This document shows, in pieces, positions 1 to 9,375 of a stretch of 46,782 bases of DNA. This DNA comes from Candidatus Aminicenantota bacterium (GTDB lineage Bacteria; Acidobacteriota; Aminicenantia; UBA2199), in contig WVZO01000253.1 in assembly GCA_011772425.1 (NCBI GenBank), forward strand, positions 1-46,782, written 5' to 3'. The translations under genes and the position numbers were made by a program. Numbering within the stretch: position 1 is the stretch's first letter; each line of letters opens with the position of its first letter. The notes under the pieces are model-generated. The model was not told where the DNA came from. It searched no databases and worked only from the letters and a program-made list of their open reading frames with translations.

Positions 1-11
1 TGGTTCAAATC

Positions 12-40
12 TTTACAAAAAAAATTTTTTCCCTTATAAT
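12..40 (+). promoter_or_regulatory. sigma70-type promoter for the first SpoIIE gene
   Basis: TTTACA (12-17) and TATAAT (35-40) are separated by 17 bp, which is a near-consensus housekeeping promoter. Transcription would begin near position 47 and leave a short leader of about 60 nt before the GTG at 110. Seen directly; activity is inferred. Confidence 0.75.
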
Positions 41-109
41 ACTGAAACAAAAACAAGACTTATAACGTAATAACATTATTAAAGCTTCAAAATACAACAG
101 CAATAAATT

Positions 110-2518
110 GTGGCAAAAATGAAAAAACCGTTGAGCAGTCAAAACAATAACAAAAAGAAAAGAAAAACCATCGCCCTGGCAATCACCGGGATCGCCTGCA
201 TTATCGGTTATTTCTTCCTGGTAATGAAATCACCCACCCTTCCCCTGGTGAAACCACAGGTCTCAAAAGAAAAAATCCTGGCAAAAGCAGAATCCTTCTC
301 CAGGCAGTGGCCCCTTGAAAGCACCCGTTTCAAACGGACTATATCCGCTGAAATCGACAAGCAATTGCTTCAATATGCACAGTATTATAAAAAACAAAAC
401 GGCCAATTCCCGGATTTGACCGCCGGCTACTGGCAAGTGGTATGGAAAGAAAAAAAACATACTTCCCTTTCCCCACTTGTTATGTTTGACTTTAAAGGCA
501 ATCTCATCGGTTTCAAGATGAAACCTCAACACCTCGACAAAAAAACCACTTCCACCCTCTCGGAAGAGGACGCACACATGGAAGCCAATTACTTCCTAGA
601 AGCATTAAACATTAAAACCGATTCATTGATTATTACCAACAAGGATATCACTGAAAGCGAGACTCATACGATATATAAATTTACCCTGAAAAGCAAAACG
701 AAACCGTATCCTCACCTGACCGACACCTATAACTTTGAAATTATAGGTGACCGGATTGTCAACTTCAAGTGGAAGAAAGTGGTTGACCTGGATAAGATCG
801 GCGCCGCAAAAATGAAGCAGGAACAAATGATCGGTGGAATTTTGCTGGTCATTATCTGGCTTGTCATTATTCTCAGCATCCTCATCCAATTTATTAAAAA
901 ACTGCGAAAAGATGAACTGGAATTCAAACGGGCCATGTGGATAGGAATTGGTGCGGCAGTCCTGGGATTTATTATGATAATATCTGCCTACGAGGCCCTT
1001 TCATGGGAATTTCTCCTGGGAGGCGGCGTCGTGGGAGTATTTTTGTTTCTTGGCATGCTGATCATTATGCCTGCAGCCGAAGCCCGGACCAGGGAAACCT
1101 GGCCGGAAAAACTGGAAGTCACGGACCTGTTGTTCCAGGGCAAGAGTGGGGTGCAAGAAACCGGGACAGCTATTCTCCACGCCTTTTTCCTCACTGGTCT
1201 GACCCTGCTGCTGCTGGGCGGATTGTTCCTGGCCACCACCTCCCTGGATATCGGGTATTTAACCCTGGAGCGTGAGATAATAGGTGCATTTCATACCCTG
1301 CCCCATGCTGTCGCCATTACCTTCAAAAACCTTATCTATTCCCTGTTGATCGGTTTTACCCTGCTCAGCTTTTGGCCCGGTTATTTAAAAAGCAAAATCC
1401 CCACCAATAAACTCCTATTTATCTTTCTATTGGCCCTCACCTTTGACCTGGGGGGAATGCATCTTAAATTCTTTGAGCCCCCGCACCTGGGAGCCCTTTT
1501 GGTTTTCCCCATTGCCCTGATCTGGGCCTATGCAGTTCATAAACTGGACCTGTTGACAATCTTGCTGTCATTTTTCAGCGTGAGACTCCTGCTGGACCTG
1601 GCGTTGATCCTGCTGGTACCGGAAAACTTGTTCAGTCTCCAGGGTATGGCTGTTATCATTTTTGCTGCTCTTTTTTTCATACTGGGCATTTACCTGCTCT
1701 TTCGCCCCCGATCCACAAAAGATTACGAAGCGTATGTCCCGGAATATGTCAGCCGAATTGCAGAGAAGGAGCGGTTTTTAAAAGAATTGGAAATCGCCCG
1801 CGGCGTGCAAATGCGGTTCCTTCCCCAAAAAGTCCCGCAATTCCCCAGCCTGGAAATTGTCAGCCTCTGCCAACCAGCCATGGAAGTGGGCGGAGACTAT
1901 TATGACTTTATCCAGGTGGATAAGCGATATATGACCGTATTAATCGGTGACGTATCCGGGAAAGGCGTTTCCGCTGCCTTTTATATGACCATGGTAAAAG
2001 GCATCATTAAAACATTGTCTAAAAAAACAAAAGATCCGGCAACACTATTGGCAGAAGCCAATGAGATATTTTATGAAAATGCCCCCAGGGATGTTTTTAT
2101 TACCATCATATACGGCATATTCGATTTAAAAGAAAAAACCTTAACCATTGCCAGTGCCGGTCATAATCCCCTGATCGTCTGGAGACACAAAACAGGTAAA
2201 ACCGAAATGATCAACCCCAAAGGCATTGCCATCGGGTTGGATCACGGGGAACGCTACAGGTCCATTATCCAGGAAAAACGCATCGCCATCGAGGATAAAG
2301 ATGTATTTGTATTTTATACGGATGGGGTTTCCGAAGCCATGAATACCAATGATGAGATTTTCAGTGAAAAACGGCTGCGAACCATCATTGAAAAATATGC
2401 ACACTTATCGCCCCAACAACTCCAGGAAAAAATCGTGGATGCAGTCAGTGAATTTTCAGGCAAAGCGCCTCAACACGACGACCTCACCATGGTCGTTGTT
2501 AAAGTCCGGCCAAAATAA
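110..2518 (+). CDS. Membrane-bound SpoIIE/RsbU-type protein phosphatase
   Basis: An 802-residue protein with an N-terminal membrane helix (about residues 21-39), an extracytoplasmic region to about 240, a polytopic membrane block (about 240-540) and a C-terminal PP2C-type SpoIIE domain (about 560-800). The phosphatase motifs are complete: GGDYYDF, GDVSGKG, SAGHNPL, FYTDGVSE and QHDDLTMVVVK carry the expected metal-binding aspartates. The family dephosphorylates anti-sigma antagonists in partner-switching pathways; the membrane part is presumably the sensor. Two starts are possible, GTG at 110 and ATG at 119, and neither has a clear ribosome binding site. No anti-sigma factor or antagonist gene is adjacent, so the target is unknown. 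The gene converges on the RNA ligase gene with 3 bp between the two stop codons. Confidence 0.92.
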   Translation: MAKMKKPLSSQNNNKKKRKTIALAITGIACIIGYFFLVMKSPTLPLVKPQVSKEKILAKAESFSRQWPLESTRFKRTISAEIDKQLLQYAQYYKKQNGQFPDLTAGYWQVVWKEKKHTSLSPLVMFDFKGNLIGFKMKPQHLDKKTTSTLSEEDAHMEANYFLEALNIKTDSLIITNKDITESETHTIYKFTLKSKTKPYPHLTDTYNFEIIGDRIVNFKWKKVVDLDKIGAAKMKQEQMIGGILLVIIWLVIILSILIQFIKKLRKDELEFKRAMWIGIGAAVLGFIMIISAYEALSWEFLLGGGVVGVFLFLGMLIIMPAAEARTRETWPEKLEVTDLLFQGKSGVQETGTAILHAFFLTGLTLLLLGGLFLATTSLDIGYLTLEREIIGAFHTLPHAVAITFKNLIYSLLIGFTLLSFWPGYLKSKIPTNKLLFIFLLALTFDLGGMHLKFFEPPHLGALLVFPIALIWAYAVHKLDLLTILLSFFSVRLLLDLALILLVPENLFSLQGMAVIIFAALFFILGIYLLFRPRSTKDYEAYVPEYVSRIAEKERFLKELEIARGVQMRFLPQKVPQFPSLEIVSLCQPAMEVGGDYYDFIQVDKRYMTVLIGDVSGKGVSAAFYMTMVKGIIKTLSKKTKDPATLLAEANEIFYENAPRDVFITIIYGIFDLKEKTLTIASAGHNPLIVWRHKTGKTEMINPKGIAIGLDHGERYRSIIQEKRIAIEDKDVFVFYTDGVSEAMNTNDEIFSEKRLRTIIEKYAHLSPQQLQEKIVDAVSEFSGKAPQHDDLTMVVVKVRPK

Positions 2519-2521
2519 AAT

Positions 2522-3544
2522 TCAGGAGGGGGAAAACAGTGTTTTTTTCACCAATTTGGCCGCCCACCCGTTCATAGTCTTGGAAATCTTCTTCTGCTCT
2601 TTATTATCCAGTTGGTCAAAAGCGTCCTCGAAATCCTTGTTAAACTCTTCCCAGATGTCATGGGAAAATTCCTTCATCACCTCACCAAAATAATTTTTGG
2701 GAACCGGGTAAGGCATTTGGCCGCGTTTGGACAACACATTTTGTAAACGGTTCTCTGTCACCAGGGCTTCCAGTTCCTGCAAAAGCCGTTCACCGGTTTC
2801 GCTGAGAGGAATTTCCTCTTTCTGTTTTATCGGACGTTTTTTCTTTGCTTTTCTTTCTTCAAATTTTTCGTTTTTGGATTTCAGGATCACCCGGGCACCA
2901 ATCTTCAAGAAGCTCGGCTCCACCGGTTTGATGACAACCCCTTCCGCTATATTGTCTTCGATAGCAGGAAGACCCAGCCATTGGGAAACCTGGGAAGGGA
3001 ACCGATTCGAATGGTTTAAACACTCTTCCAGCGTACCCCTGAATACGGGTTTGGCATAAAACAGTCCCGCTTTTTCAAACAGTTCACTGCATTCGTCAAC
3101 ACTTAAATAGCGGTCGTCTACCCGGATGTCAAAGACGTATAAGAGGTTGTCCGGGTGATAATGGACGCCCTTTTGCAGCCGTTTGGCAGTTTTAACTTTG
3201 GGCACCTCCGGGTGGGGGTAACTACCGCCAAACAACTCACCATAGACAATAACCATAGATATATCTTTGTTTTTGGATTTGAGAATGTCATATAATTTCT
3301 TAACTTTATCCTGGTTATCTGCCAGGACTTTTTGCCAGTTAAAGAAATCAATATCCTCCGTTAGAAAAGCGGTCCTGGTAGAAGCTTTGATCTCGCTGCC
3401 GTCATAATAAATGGAAAGCTGGCCGCCGTGTACTTTTTCGGTAACTACCCATTCGCCGCCGTTCTTGTTTTCTTCTTTGACCATATCAAGAAATTCTTTC
3501 CGATAGGTATTTTCAATGGATGCATATTTGATATGCTTCATCAT
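2522..3544 (-). CDS. Rnl2-family RNA ligase (covalent nucleotidyltransferase)
   Basis: A 340-residue ATP-dependent RNA ligase of the T4 Rnl2 type. Motif I is EKVHG with Lys37 as the predicted AMP-accepting residue. Further motifs are VYGELFGG (motif III), YVFDIRV (IIIa), EGVVIKP (IV) and ILKSKN (V), in the right order. The C-terminal 110 residues are charged and helical, as in the Rnl2 accessory domain. The enzyme should seal 3'-OH/5'-phosphate ends in RNA. The frame is open upstream to 3655, but the ATG at 3544 has an excellent AGGAGG site 7 nt away and the longer version would overlap both divergent promoters, so I use 3544. No RNA end-healing partner is adjacent. Physiological substrate unknown. 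Confidence 0.88.
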   Translation of the reverse strand: MMKHIKYASIENTYRKEFLDMVKEENKNGGEWVVTEKVHGGQLSIYYDGSEIKASTRTAFLTEDIDFFNWQKVLADNQDKVKKLYDILKSKNKDISMVIVYGELFGGSYPHPEVPKVKTAKRLQKGVHYHPDNLLYVFDIRVDDRYLSVDECSELFEKAGLFYAKPVFRGTLEECLNHSNRFPSQVSQWLGLPAIEDNIAEGVVIKPVEPSFLKIGARVILKSKNEKFEERKAKKKRPIKQKEEIPLSETGERLLQELEALVTENRLQNVLSKRGQMPYPVPKNYFGEVMKEFSHDIWEEFNKDFEDAFDQLDNKEQKKISKTMNGWAAKLVKKTLFSPS

Positions 3545-3570
3545 CCTGACCTCCTGCTTTAAAGAGTATA

Positions 3571-3599
3571 ATTTTACCCAAAATGGCAGTGAATTGCAA
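3571..3599 (-). promoter_or_regulatory. promoter for the RNA ligase gene
   Basis: Reading leftward, TTGCAA (3599-3594) and TAAAAT (3576-3571) are separated by 17 bp. Initiation near 3565 would give a leader of about 20 nt containing the AGGAGG site. It stands back to back with the grpE promoter. Confidence 0.6.
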
Positions 3600-3619
3600 C
3601 TGCGGTCTGTCCTCAAGCA

Positions 3620-3648
3620 TTGACATTTTTGTCTGATTATATTAAAAT
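3620..3648 (+). promoter_or_regulatory. sigma70-type promoter for the grpE-dnaK-dnaJ operon
   Basis: TTGACA (3620-3625) and TAAAAT (3643-3648) are separated by 17 bp. The leader to grpE is about 140 nt. I looked for a CIRCE operator (TTAGCACTC-N9-GAGTGCTAA) in this leader and did not find one. The promoter looks constitutive from sequence alone. Confidence 0.7.
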
Positions 3649-3795
3649 TCTCCAATATGTGGTTAAAAAAAGGAAGTTCCTCGTGCTTGCTCCGCCTTAA
3701 TGAAATCTATATCTCTGCATCTACACACCAGGAAGACAGTTCCACTCAATTTTTTCAGGAATTTTTCCAAAAAAGCCAATGGAGGTATATAAAAA

Positions 3796-4479
3796 ATGAC
3801 AGAGCAGAAAGAAAGGGTTGAAATAAATGACGTATCGGACGATCCCGATGAAAAACCACCTGTTAGGGAAAAGCAAAAAAAACAAAAGGCTCATCCTAAA
3901 ACAACAACTGCCCCAAAAAAAGGCGCTGTAAAAAAACTCCAGGAAAAAATCGAGGAACTGGAAGAATCACTGGAATCAGCCACAAAAGATAGGGATGAGT
4001 TCAAAGACAGATATTTGAGAACCCTGGCAGAAATCGATAACTTCAGGAAACGGGTCAAAAAAGAGAAAGAGGAATTCCAGAAGTATGTTCTCAGTGAATT
4101 CCTCCTGGATTTGCTCCAGGTTTACGATAACCTGGAACGGGCCTTAAAAGCCAAAACCCCTTCGCAAAAGAAAGAAACCATATTGAACCTACTGGTATCA
4201 GAAGACGAAAAATCCATTATTTCAGGCGTCGAGATGATCCACAAACAATTCTCAGATCTGCTGAAAAAGTACAATGTCGTGGAAATCGAAGCGTTAAACA
4301 AGCCCTTTGATCCCAATATTCACCAGGCACTGTCAAAAGAAGAAAAAGAAGACATAAACGAACCCATAGTTATCGAAGTCTATCAGAAAGGGTTTATGTA
4401 TAATGATAAGCTGCTGAAACCCCCCCTGACAAAAGTTGCTATACCCATAGAAGAAGAAGCAAACGATGAAGAAGAATAA
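3796..4479 (+). CDS. grpE: GrpE nucleotide exchange factor
   Basis: A 227-residue GrpE, which releases ADP from DnaK. Residues 1-45 are a charged low-complexity leader. Residues about 46-120 form the long dimerisation coiled coil. The C-terminal beta-wing carries the family signature around FDPNIHQAL, ending near VAIPIEEE. A GGAGGT ribosome binding site lies just upstream of the ATG. It is first in the operon, 51 bp ahead of dnaK, which matches its role. Confidence 0.95.
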   Translation: MTEQKERVEINDVSDDPDEKPPVREKQKKQKAHPKTTTAPKKGAVKKLQEKIEELEESLESATKDRDEFKDRYLRTLAEIDNFRKRVKKEKEEFQKYVLSEFLLDLLQVYDNLERALKAKTPSQKKETILNLLVSEDEKSIISGVEMIHKQFSDLLKKYNVVEIEALNKPFDPNIHQALSKEEKEDINEPIVIEVYQKGFMYNDKLLKPPLTKVAIPIEEEANDEEE

Positions 4480-4530
4480 ATAAAATATAGAAACGTGAAA
4501 AATATTTAACCGGGAATCATATAAAACAAC

Positions 4531-6345
4531 ATGGCAAAAAATATTGGAATTGACCTGGGAACCACCAACTCCTGTATCAGCTACCTGGAAGGGCCGGAGC
4601 CGGTAATCATTCCTAACCCGGAAGGCTCGCGGGTTATTCCTTCTTTGGTGGCGCTAACCCGTGACAATAGACGTATATTTGGAAATATTGCCAAACGCCA
4701 ATTTATAACCAATAACGAAAACACTATTTGGGGCGTAAAGCGACTCATTGGCCGGAAGTATGATACGGATGAAGTTAGAGTCATCCAACAGCGGGTAAGT
4801 TACGCTATCTATGAAGCAGAAAACGGCGATACCAAAGTTAAATTGGGAGAGAAACTCTATTCGCCGGAAGAGATATCTGCCATGCTGTTGGGTTATTTAA
4901 AGCAAATCGCCCAGGAATACCTGGGGGAAGAAATTGCCGATACCGTGGTTACTGTTCCGGCATTTTTTAATGATGCCCAGCGGCAGGGTACAAAAGTCGC
5001 CGGCGAAATCGCCGGCTTAAATGTGACCCGAATAATTAACGAGCCTACGGCTGCCTTAATCGCTTACAAAAAGAAAATAACCAGGGATGGCCTGTATGCG
5101 GTATATGACCTGGGAGGAGGTACCTTTGATATCTCCATCGTAGAAGTCCAGGAAGACATTTATAAAGTGGTTTCCACTACTGGCGATACCTTCCTGGGGG
5201 GTAATGACTTTGATGAAATAATCATCGAGTGGATGTTAAATGAAATAAAAAAGGACATCTCTATTGATATTATCAGCGATAAAAACACAGTGCAGAGAAT
5301 TATACAAGTCGCAGAAAAAGCCAAAATCGAACTCTCCTTTAACCAGGAAACCCAGATTAACATCCCCTATCTTCATCGTCTGCCCGATGGCACCAATTAT
5401 CATTTCGAGAAAAAACTAACCCGTACCCAGCTGGAACACGATACCGCACACCTGGTGGAAAAAACCTTGAATTTAATCCAGAAATCCCTGGATAAAATAA
5501 ATATTACCAAGAAAGACATTGAAAAAGTCATTCTTGTGGGTGGGCAGAGTCGAATGCCCATTATTTATGATAAAATAACTAAATTTTTTGGAAAAGAGCC
5601 ATTTATTGATCTTAACCCGGAAGAAGTGGTAGCCCAGGGTGCGGTGCTTCAGGCAGAGGTCATCAAAGGAAGCATTAAAGACATCTTACTGCTGGACGTC
5701 ACCTCACTTTCCCTGGGAGTGGAGACCAAAGGGGATCGCTTTACCAAAATCATCGATGCCAATTCCACCATTCCCATAAAAAAAACCATGCGTTTTACCA
5801 CCATTACTGACAACCAGCAAACGGTTACCATCCATGTACTGCAGGGGGAACGGGAGCTGGCGTCTGAGAATAAATCCCTGGGATACTTCAACCTGGTAGG
5901 TATACCCATGGCTCCTAAAGGTATTCCCCAAATCGATGTCACCTTTCAAATCGATGCCAATGGCATTGTTAAAGTCTCTGCCAAGGAAGCCAAAACCGGG
6001 TTGGTACAGAGTATGAAAATTCAACCTGCCAGCGGTATGTCTCCCGAAGAAATCGAAAAGCTCAAAAAAGATGCCCGCGTATATGAAGAACAAGATAAGA
6101 TAAAAATAAAACTAAATCAAGTAAAACTCCAACTGGAAGAGGAACTGGGCACCATCCGGTTTTTTTATGAGAGGCATACCAAAAAACTCTCGCCCAAAGA
6201 AAAAAGTGAATTGAAAACGTTAATCTCACGATCTGAGAAAGCATTGGAAGAAGAGGAACTTGATTCACTGGAAACCTCGCTGCTCAAAGTCCAATCACAG
6301 CGAGAAAAGATCAACCAAATCTTAATTTCTGAATTTGAGGGGTAA
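4531..6345 (+). CDS. dnaK: Chaperone DnaK (Hsp70)
   Basis: A 604-residue Hsp70. The ATPase signatures are IDLGTTNSC near the N-terminus, DLGGGTFD in the middle and VILVGGQSRMP near residue 335. The interdomain linker is DILLLDVTSLSLGVET, with Ser where Pro is usual. The substrate-binding sandwich follows. The helical lid is shorter than in E. coli (638 residues) and there is no acidic EEVD-like tail. It lies between grpE and dnaJ, 6 bp before dnaJ, so the three are very likely co-transcribed. It folds and refolds cytosolic proteins with GrpE and DnaJ. Confidence 0.96.
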   Translation: MAKNIGIDLGTTNSCISYLEGPEPVIIPNPEGSRVIPSLVALTRDNRRIFGNIAKRQFITNNENTIWGVKRLIGRKYDTDEVRVIQQRVSYAIYEAENGDTKVKLGEKLYSPEEISAMLLGYLKQIAQEYLGEEIADTVVTVPAFFNDAQRQGTKVAGEIAGLNVTRIINEPTAALIAYKKKITRDGLYAVYDLGGGTFDISIVEVQEDIYKVVSTTGDTFLGGNDFDEIIIEWMLNEIKKDISIDIISDKNTVQRIIQVAEKAKIELSFNQETQINIPYLHRLPDGTNYHFEKKLTRTQLEHDTAHLVEKTLNLIQKSLDKINITKKDIEKVILVGGQSRMPIIYDKITKFFGKEPFIDLNPEEVVAQGAVLQAEVIKGSIKDILLLDVTSLSLGVETKGDRFTKIIDANSTIPIKKTMRFTTITDNQQTVTIHVLQGERELASENKSLGYFNLVGIPMAPKGIPQIDVTFQIDANGIVKVSAKEAKTGLVQSMKIQPASGMSPEEIEKLKKDARVYEEQDKIKIKLNQVKLQLEEELGTIRFFYERHTKKLSPKEKSELKTLISRSEKALEEEELDSLETSLLKVQSQREKINQILISEFEG

Positions 6346-6351
6346 CACAAA

Positions 6352-7470
6352 ATGGCAAAACGAGATTACTATGAGGTCTTGGGTGTTTCCAGGCAAGCCA
6401 ACACCGATGAAATAAAAAAAGCCTATCGACAATTAGCCATGAAATATCATCCGGACAGGAACGAGGGCAACCCTGAAGCAGAGGAGAAATTTAAAGAAGC
6501 TTCCGAAGCTTATTCTGTCCTGGCAGATGCGGAAAAACGAAGAATCTACGACCAATTTGGTTTTGATGGTTTAAAGGGTGTGGGGCGCGGGTTTACCGAT
6601 GCTTCTATTTTTTCGGACGATATTTTTGCGGATCTTGGCGATCTTGGAGATATACTGGGAAGTCTATTTGGTTTTGGCGGCCGCGGGGGCCGTGGCCGCG
6701 GCGGCAGGCGAGGCCGGGACCTTGGTAAGGACATCAATATCACCATGGAAGAGGCTTACAATGGTGTGGAAAAGGAACTGGAAGTCAAACGGGAAATCAG
6801 TTGTCCTATCTGCGACGGCAGCGGCAGCGAACCCGGCCGCCCCATAGAAACCTGCCGGCAGTGCGGCGGCAGTGGAAAAGCACATGTGAGCCGCGGTTTC
6901 ATCACCTTCGCCTCTACATGTCCCGTATGTAACGGCGCCGGTCGAATCATTCGCTACCCCTGTAAAAAATGCAGTGGAAGAGGCCGAAGCTATGAGACCC
7001 GGAAGCTCAAAGTCAATCTCCCCGCCGGGGTAGATGCCGGAAACCGTCTCCGCATGACCGGTGAAGGCGAAGGTGGTTACAATGGCGGCAGGCCTGGAGA
7101 CCTTTATATTAACATCAACCTCGAAGAAGATGACCACTTCAAACGGGACGGCAACGATCTCATCTATAACCTGGATATCACGTTTGCCCAGGCTGCTCTC
7201 GGCGATGAAGTTAAAATAGACGCTTTCCATGGAAGCGAAAAAATTAAAATTCACCCGGAATCCCAGAACGGTAAAATCATCCGCATTAAAGGAAAAGGCT
7301 TCAAAAATGTCAGTGGATGGGGAAAAGGAGATTTCCTGGTGATTCTCAATGTGATCACCCCAACACGTCTAACCCGAAAAGAGAAAGAACTGTTCCGGGA
7401 ATTGAGAAAAATCGAAAAACAGAAAGAGGGAGACCCAGACGGTGCCGACGAGAAACAGCTTTATCAGTGA
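6352..7470 (+). CDS. dnaJ: Co-chaperone DnaJ (Hsp40), full type I
   Basis: A 372-residue DnaJ with all classical parts. The J domain (1-70) holds the HPD tripeptide in [10 protein letters not shown] Gly/Phe/Arg-rich linker (about 75-125) contains many GRGG units. Four zinc-binding repeats follow: [24 protein letters not shown] and CKKCSGRG. Two C-terminal substrate-binding sandwiches complete the protein. It stimulates DnaK ATPase activity and delivers clients. The Arg-rich linker is encoded by a GC-rich patch unlike the surrounding DNA. Confidence 0.96.
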   Translation: MAKRDYYEVLGVSRQANTDEIKKAYRQLAMKYHPDRNEGNPEAEEKFKEASEAYSVLADAEKRRIYDQFGFDGLKGVGRGFTDASIFSDDIFADLGDLGDILGSLFGFGGRGGRGRGGRRGRDLGKDINITMEEAYNGVEKELEVKREISCPICDGSGSEPGRPIETCRQCGGSGKAHVSRGFITFASTCPVCNGAGRIIRYPCKKCSGRGRSYETRKLKVNLPAGVDAGNRLRMTGEGEGGYNGGRPGDLYININLEEDDHFKRDGNDLIYNLDITFAQAALGDEVKIDAFHGSEKIKIHPESQNGKIIRIKGKGFKNVSGWGKGDFLVILNVITPTRLTRKEKELFRELRKIEKQKEGDPDGADEKQLYQ

Positions 7471-7508
7471 CATTGATAAGACACATAAACATTAAACATT
7501 GAACATCA

Positions 7509-8201
7509 ATGAACATCAGGCGTTTTTTCTCCGGCAACCCGGTAAAGGGAGCCACCATCGCTGTCAGTGGTGATGAGTATCATCATTTAACGCATGTGAA
7601 CCGGGCCAAATGCGGTGATCAAATCGAGGTGATCGATGGTCGTGGTTCTCTTTTTGTCGGAGAAATCCGGGAGTTAAAGCCGGATGAAGCGGTTGTGGAC
7701 ATCAAAGGAAACGAAACGCAGGACAAACCGCCGGTCCGTGTCATTGTTGCCCCGTCTCTTTTAAAACAGCGGCCCATGAATTTAATGATTGAAAAATTAA
7801 CGGAAATCGGCGTGGATGAAATCCGGCCGGTGATGTTTCGGCGAACCGATGAAACCTACAGCCCATCCCGGTTGAAAAAATGGGCCCGCATTGCGATTCA
7901 GTCGTTAAAGGTTAACAAGGGCTTGTGGCTTACCCATATTTTCCCGCCTGTCGGTATCGATGAGATCATCGCTGTATCGCAGGCAGCGAAAACCAGGATA
8001 TTACTGGATATTCATGCTGAAAAAAAAGCAGGTGATTCCTGGCAGATGCCTGTCATTGCTGTTATCGGTCCCCCGGGCGGCATGGAGTCAGAAGAGCAGG
8101 AACAATTTGTCAGCAATGGATTTATACCTTACAAAATCAACGATTATGTGTTAAAAACAGAAACCGCTGCGATTTCCATTGCAGCGATATTAAGAGCATG
8201 A
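7509..8201 (+). CDS. rsmE: 16S rRNA (uracil1498-N3)-methyltransferase RsmE
   Basis: A 230-residue SPOUT methyltransferase. The N-terminal PUA-like part starts with RRFFSG and HHLTHVNR. The C-terminal trefoil-knot AdoMet site shows GPPGGMESEE and the ending LKTETAAISIAAILRA, both typical of RsmE. It methylates U1498 of 16S rRNA in the assembled 30S subunit. It lies 38 bp after dnaJ and its last codons overlap the kinase start (ATGA), so the two are translationally coupled. The chaperone-rsmE neighbourhood is common in bacteria. Confidence 0.93.
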   Translation: MNIRRFFSGNPVKGATIAVSGDEYHHLTHVNRAKCGDQIEVIDGRGSLFVGEIRELKPDEAVVDIKGNETQDKPPVRVIVAPSLLKQRPMNLMIEKLTEIGVDEIRPVMFRRTDETYSPSRLKKWARIAIQSLKVNKGLWLTHIFPPVGIDEIIAVSQAAKTRILLDIHAEKKAGDSWQMPVIAVIGPPGGMESEEQEQFVSNGFIPYKINDYVLKTETAAISIAAILRA

Positions 8202-9142
8202 TTGAAATAAAAGGTAAGATTGGCAAGTATAAAATCTTAAAAAAGCTGGGCAGTGGTGGCTTTGGTACTGTTTACCTGGCTGAGGACACTATTTTAAAAA
8301 CCCAGAGGGCCTTGAAGGTGCCTCACCGGTTGGGCATTCAAACTGAAAAATCCCTGCAAGAATGTATACTGCAAACCAAGCTGCTGGACCATCCTAACAT
8401 TGTCAAGCTATTGACTGTGGACATCATTGACAGTACGGTCCTGATGGTGATGGAATACATCAAGGGCACAGACCTGGAAACGGTACTGGACGAAAAAGAC
8501 AGCCTGGACCTTAAAACTGCCTTGAGATATTTCCGGCAGGTATTGTCTGCGTTAGAATTTGCACATCGTCACATGGTGATTCACCGTGACATCCGGCCTT
8601 CTAATATTTTAATCAATGAAGAGGATGACATTAAAATCGCGGATTTTGGTACGTCTACATTATTAAATGACCGGCAGTATGCCACCACCAAGATCGGGTC
8701 GCCCCCGTATATGGCACCGGAGCAGTTTGAGGGCAAAGCTGTCCTGGTTTCTGACATTTATTCTGCCGGGTGTTTATTTTATGAAATGTTGTCCGGGCTC
8801 CCGCCTATAGTCATGGCCAATCCCATGGAAATATATAAAAAAGCCAAATCAAAGGAATTTGCCCCTCTTATTAAAAAGGTCCCTACTATCTCGCCGGAGT
8901 TGAACCGGATTATCTCCAAAACGTTGGAACCGGATATCCCGGACAGGTATAAAAGTGTGACGGAAGTCATTGAAGATTTGAAGCAAATGGGTCAGCAGAA
9001 AAAGGATTACACAGCTGAGTTGAAAGACATAAAAGAGCGTATTAAGGCGCGTACACAGCGGGAGGATTACATTTGTTGGCAATGCCGCAAGTCCATGCCC
9101 ACCAAAATGAAGAAATGTCTTTACTGCGGCGCCGAGCAGTAA
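8198..9142 (+). CDS. Ser/Thr protein kinase with C-terminal zinc ribbon
   Basis: A 314-residue soluble Hanks-type kinase. It shows the glycine loop GSGGFGTVYLAED, the ATP-binding Lys in ALKVPH, catalytic HRD in HRDIRPSN (Arg replaces the usual Lys of HRDxKxxN), DFGTS for Mg binding and GSPPYMAPE at the P+1 loop. Residues about 293-314 carry two CxxC pairs (CWQC and CLYC), a small zinc ribbon. There is no transmembrane segment. The start overlaps the rsmE stop by 4 bp. The substrate is unknown. The HRDxR substitution is conservative and does not by itself imply loss of activity. Confidence 0.92.
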   Translation: MIEIKGKIGKYKILKKLGSGGFGTVYLAEDTILKTQRALKVPHRLGIQTEKSLQECILQTKLLDHPNIVKLLTVDIIDSTVLMVMEYIKGTDLETVLDEKDSLDLKTALRYFRQVLSALEFAHRHMVIHRDIRPSNILINEEDDIKIADFGTSTLLNDRQYATTKIGSPPYMAPEQFEGKAVLVSDIYSAGCLFYEMLSGLPPIVMANPMEIYKKAKSKEFAPLIKKVPTISPELNRIISKTLEPDIPDRYKSVTEVIEDLKQMGQQKKDYTAELKDIKERIKARTQREDYICWQCRKSMPTKMKKCLYCGAEQ

Positions 9143-9167
9143 TAGACGTACAACCAAAACATAAAAA

Positions 9168-9196
9168 GTACAACTTTAGTTGTACAAATTTTTTTT
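9168..9196 (+). terminator. rho-independent terminator after the kinase gene
   Basis: GTACAAC (9168-9174) pairs with GTTGTAC (9179-9185) around a 4-nt loop and is followed by an AAA and eight T residues. It closes the grpE-to-kinase transcription unit. A third GTACAAC at 9148-9154 could form an alternative stem. Confidence 0.75.
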
Positions 9197-9230
9197 CCAT
9201 TTTCATCCCAAAAATAGGACTTTGGGTGGA

Positions 9231-9259
9231 TTGACAAAACCCTTCGGCTCAATTATCAT
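9231..9259 (+). promoter_or_regulatory. promoter for the short secreted protein gene
   Basis: TTGACA (9231-9236) and TATCAT (9254-9259) are separated by 17 bp, giving a leader of about 110 nt before the TTG start at 9376. Confidence 0.6.
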
Positions 9260-9375
9260 AATATTTTCAAAGGTCAACCCAAATGCGAACATCAATGAAA
9301 AATTTTCCGGTTTCCGCGCCCTCCGTCATTCACAATGACGGTTAAGTCAAGTTCATAGCAAATAAAGGAGGAAAC

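Noticed and set aside
3545..3655. N-terminal extension of the RNA ligase
   Set aside because: It overlaps both divergent promoters and lacks a ribosome binding site, while the ATG at 3544 has AGGAGG.
5704..6093. 129-codon minus-strand frame inside dnaK, and similar shadows such as 11090-11482 and 35766-36464
   Set aside because: They lie entirely inside well-supported genes on the other strand or frame and have no family character.
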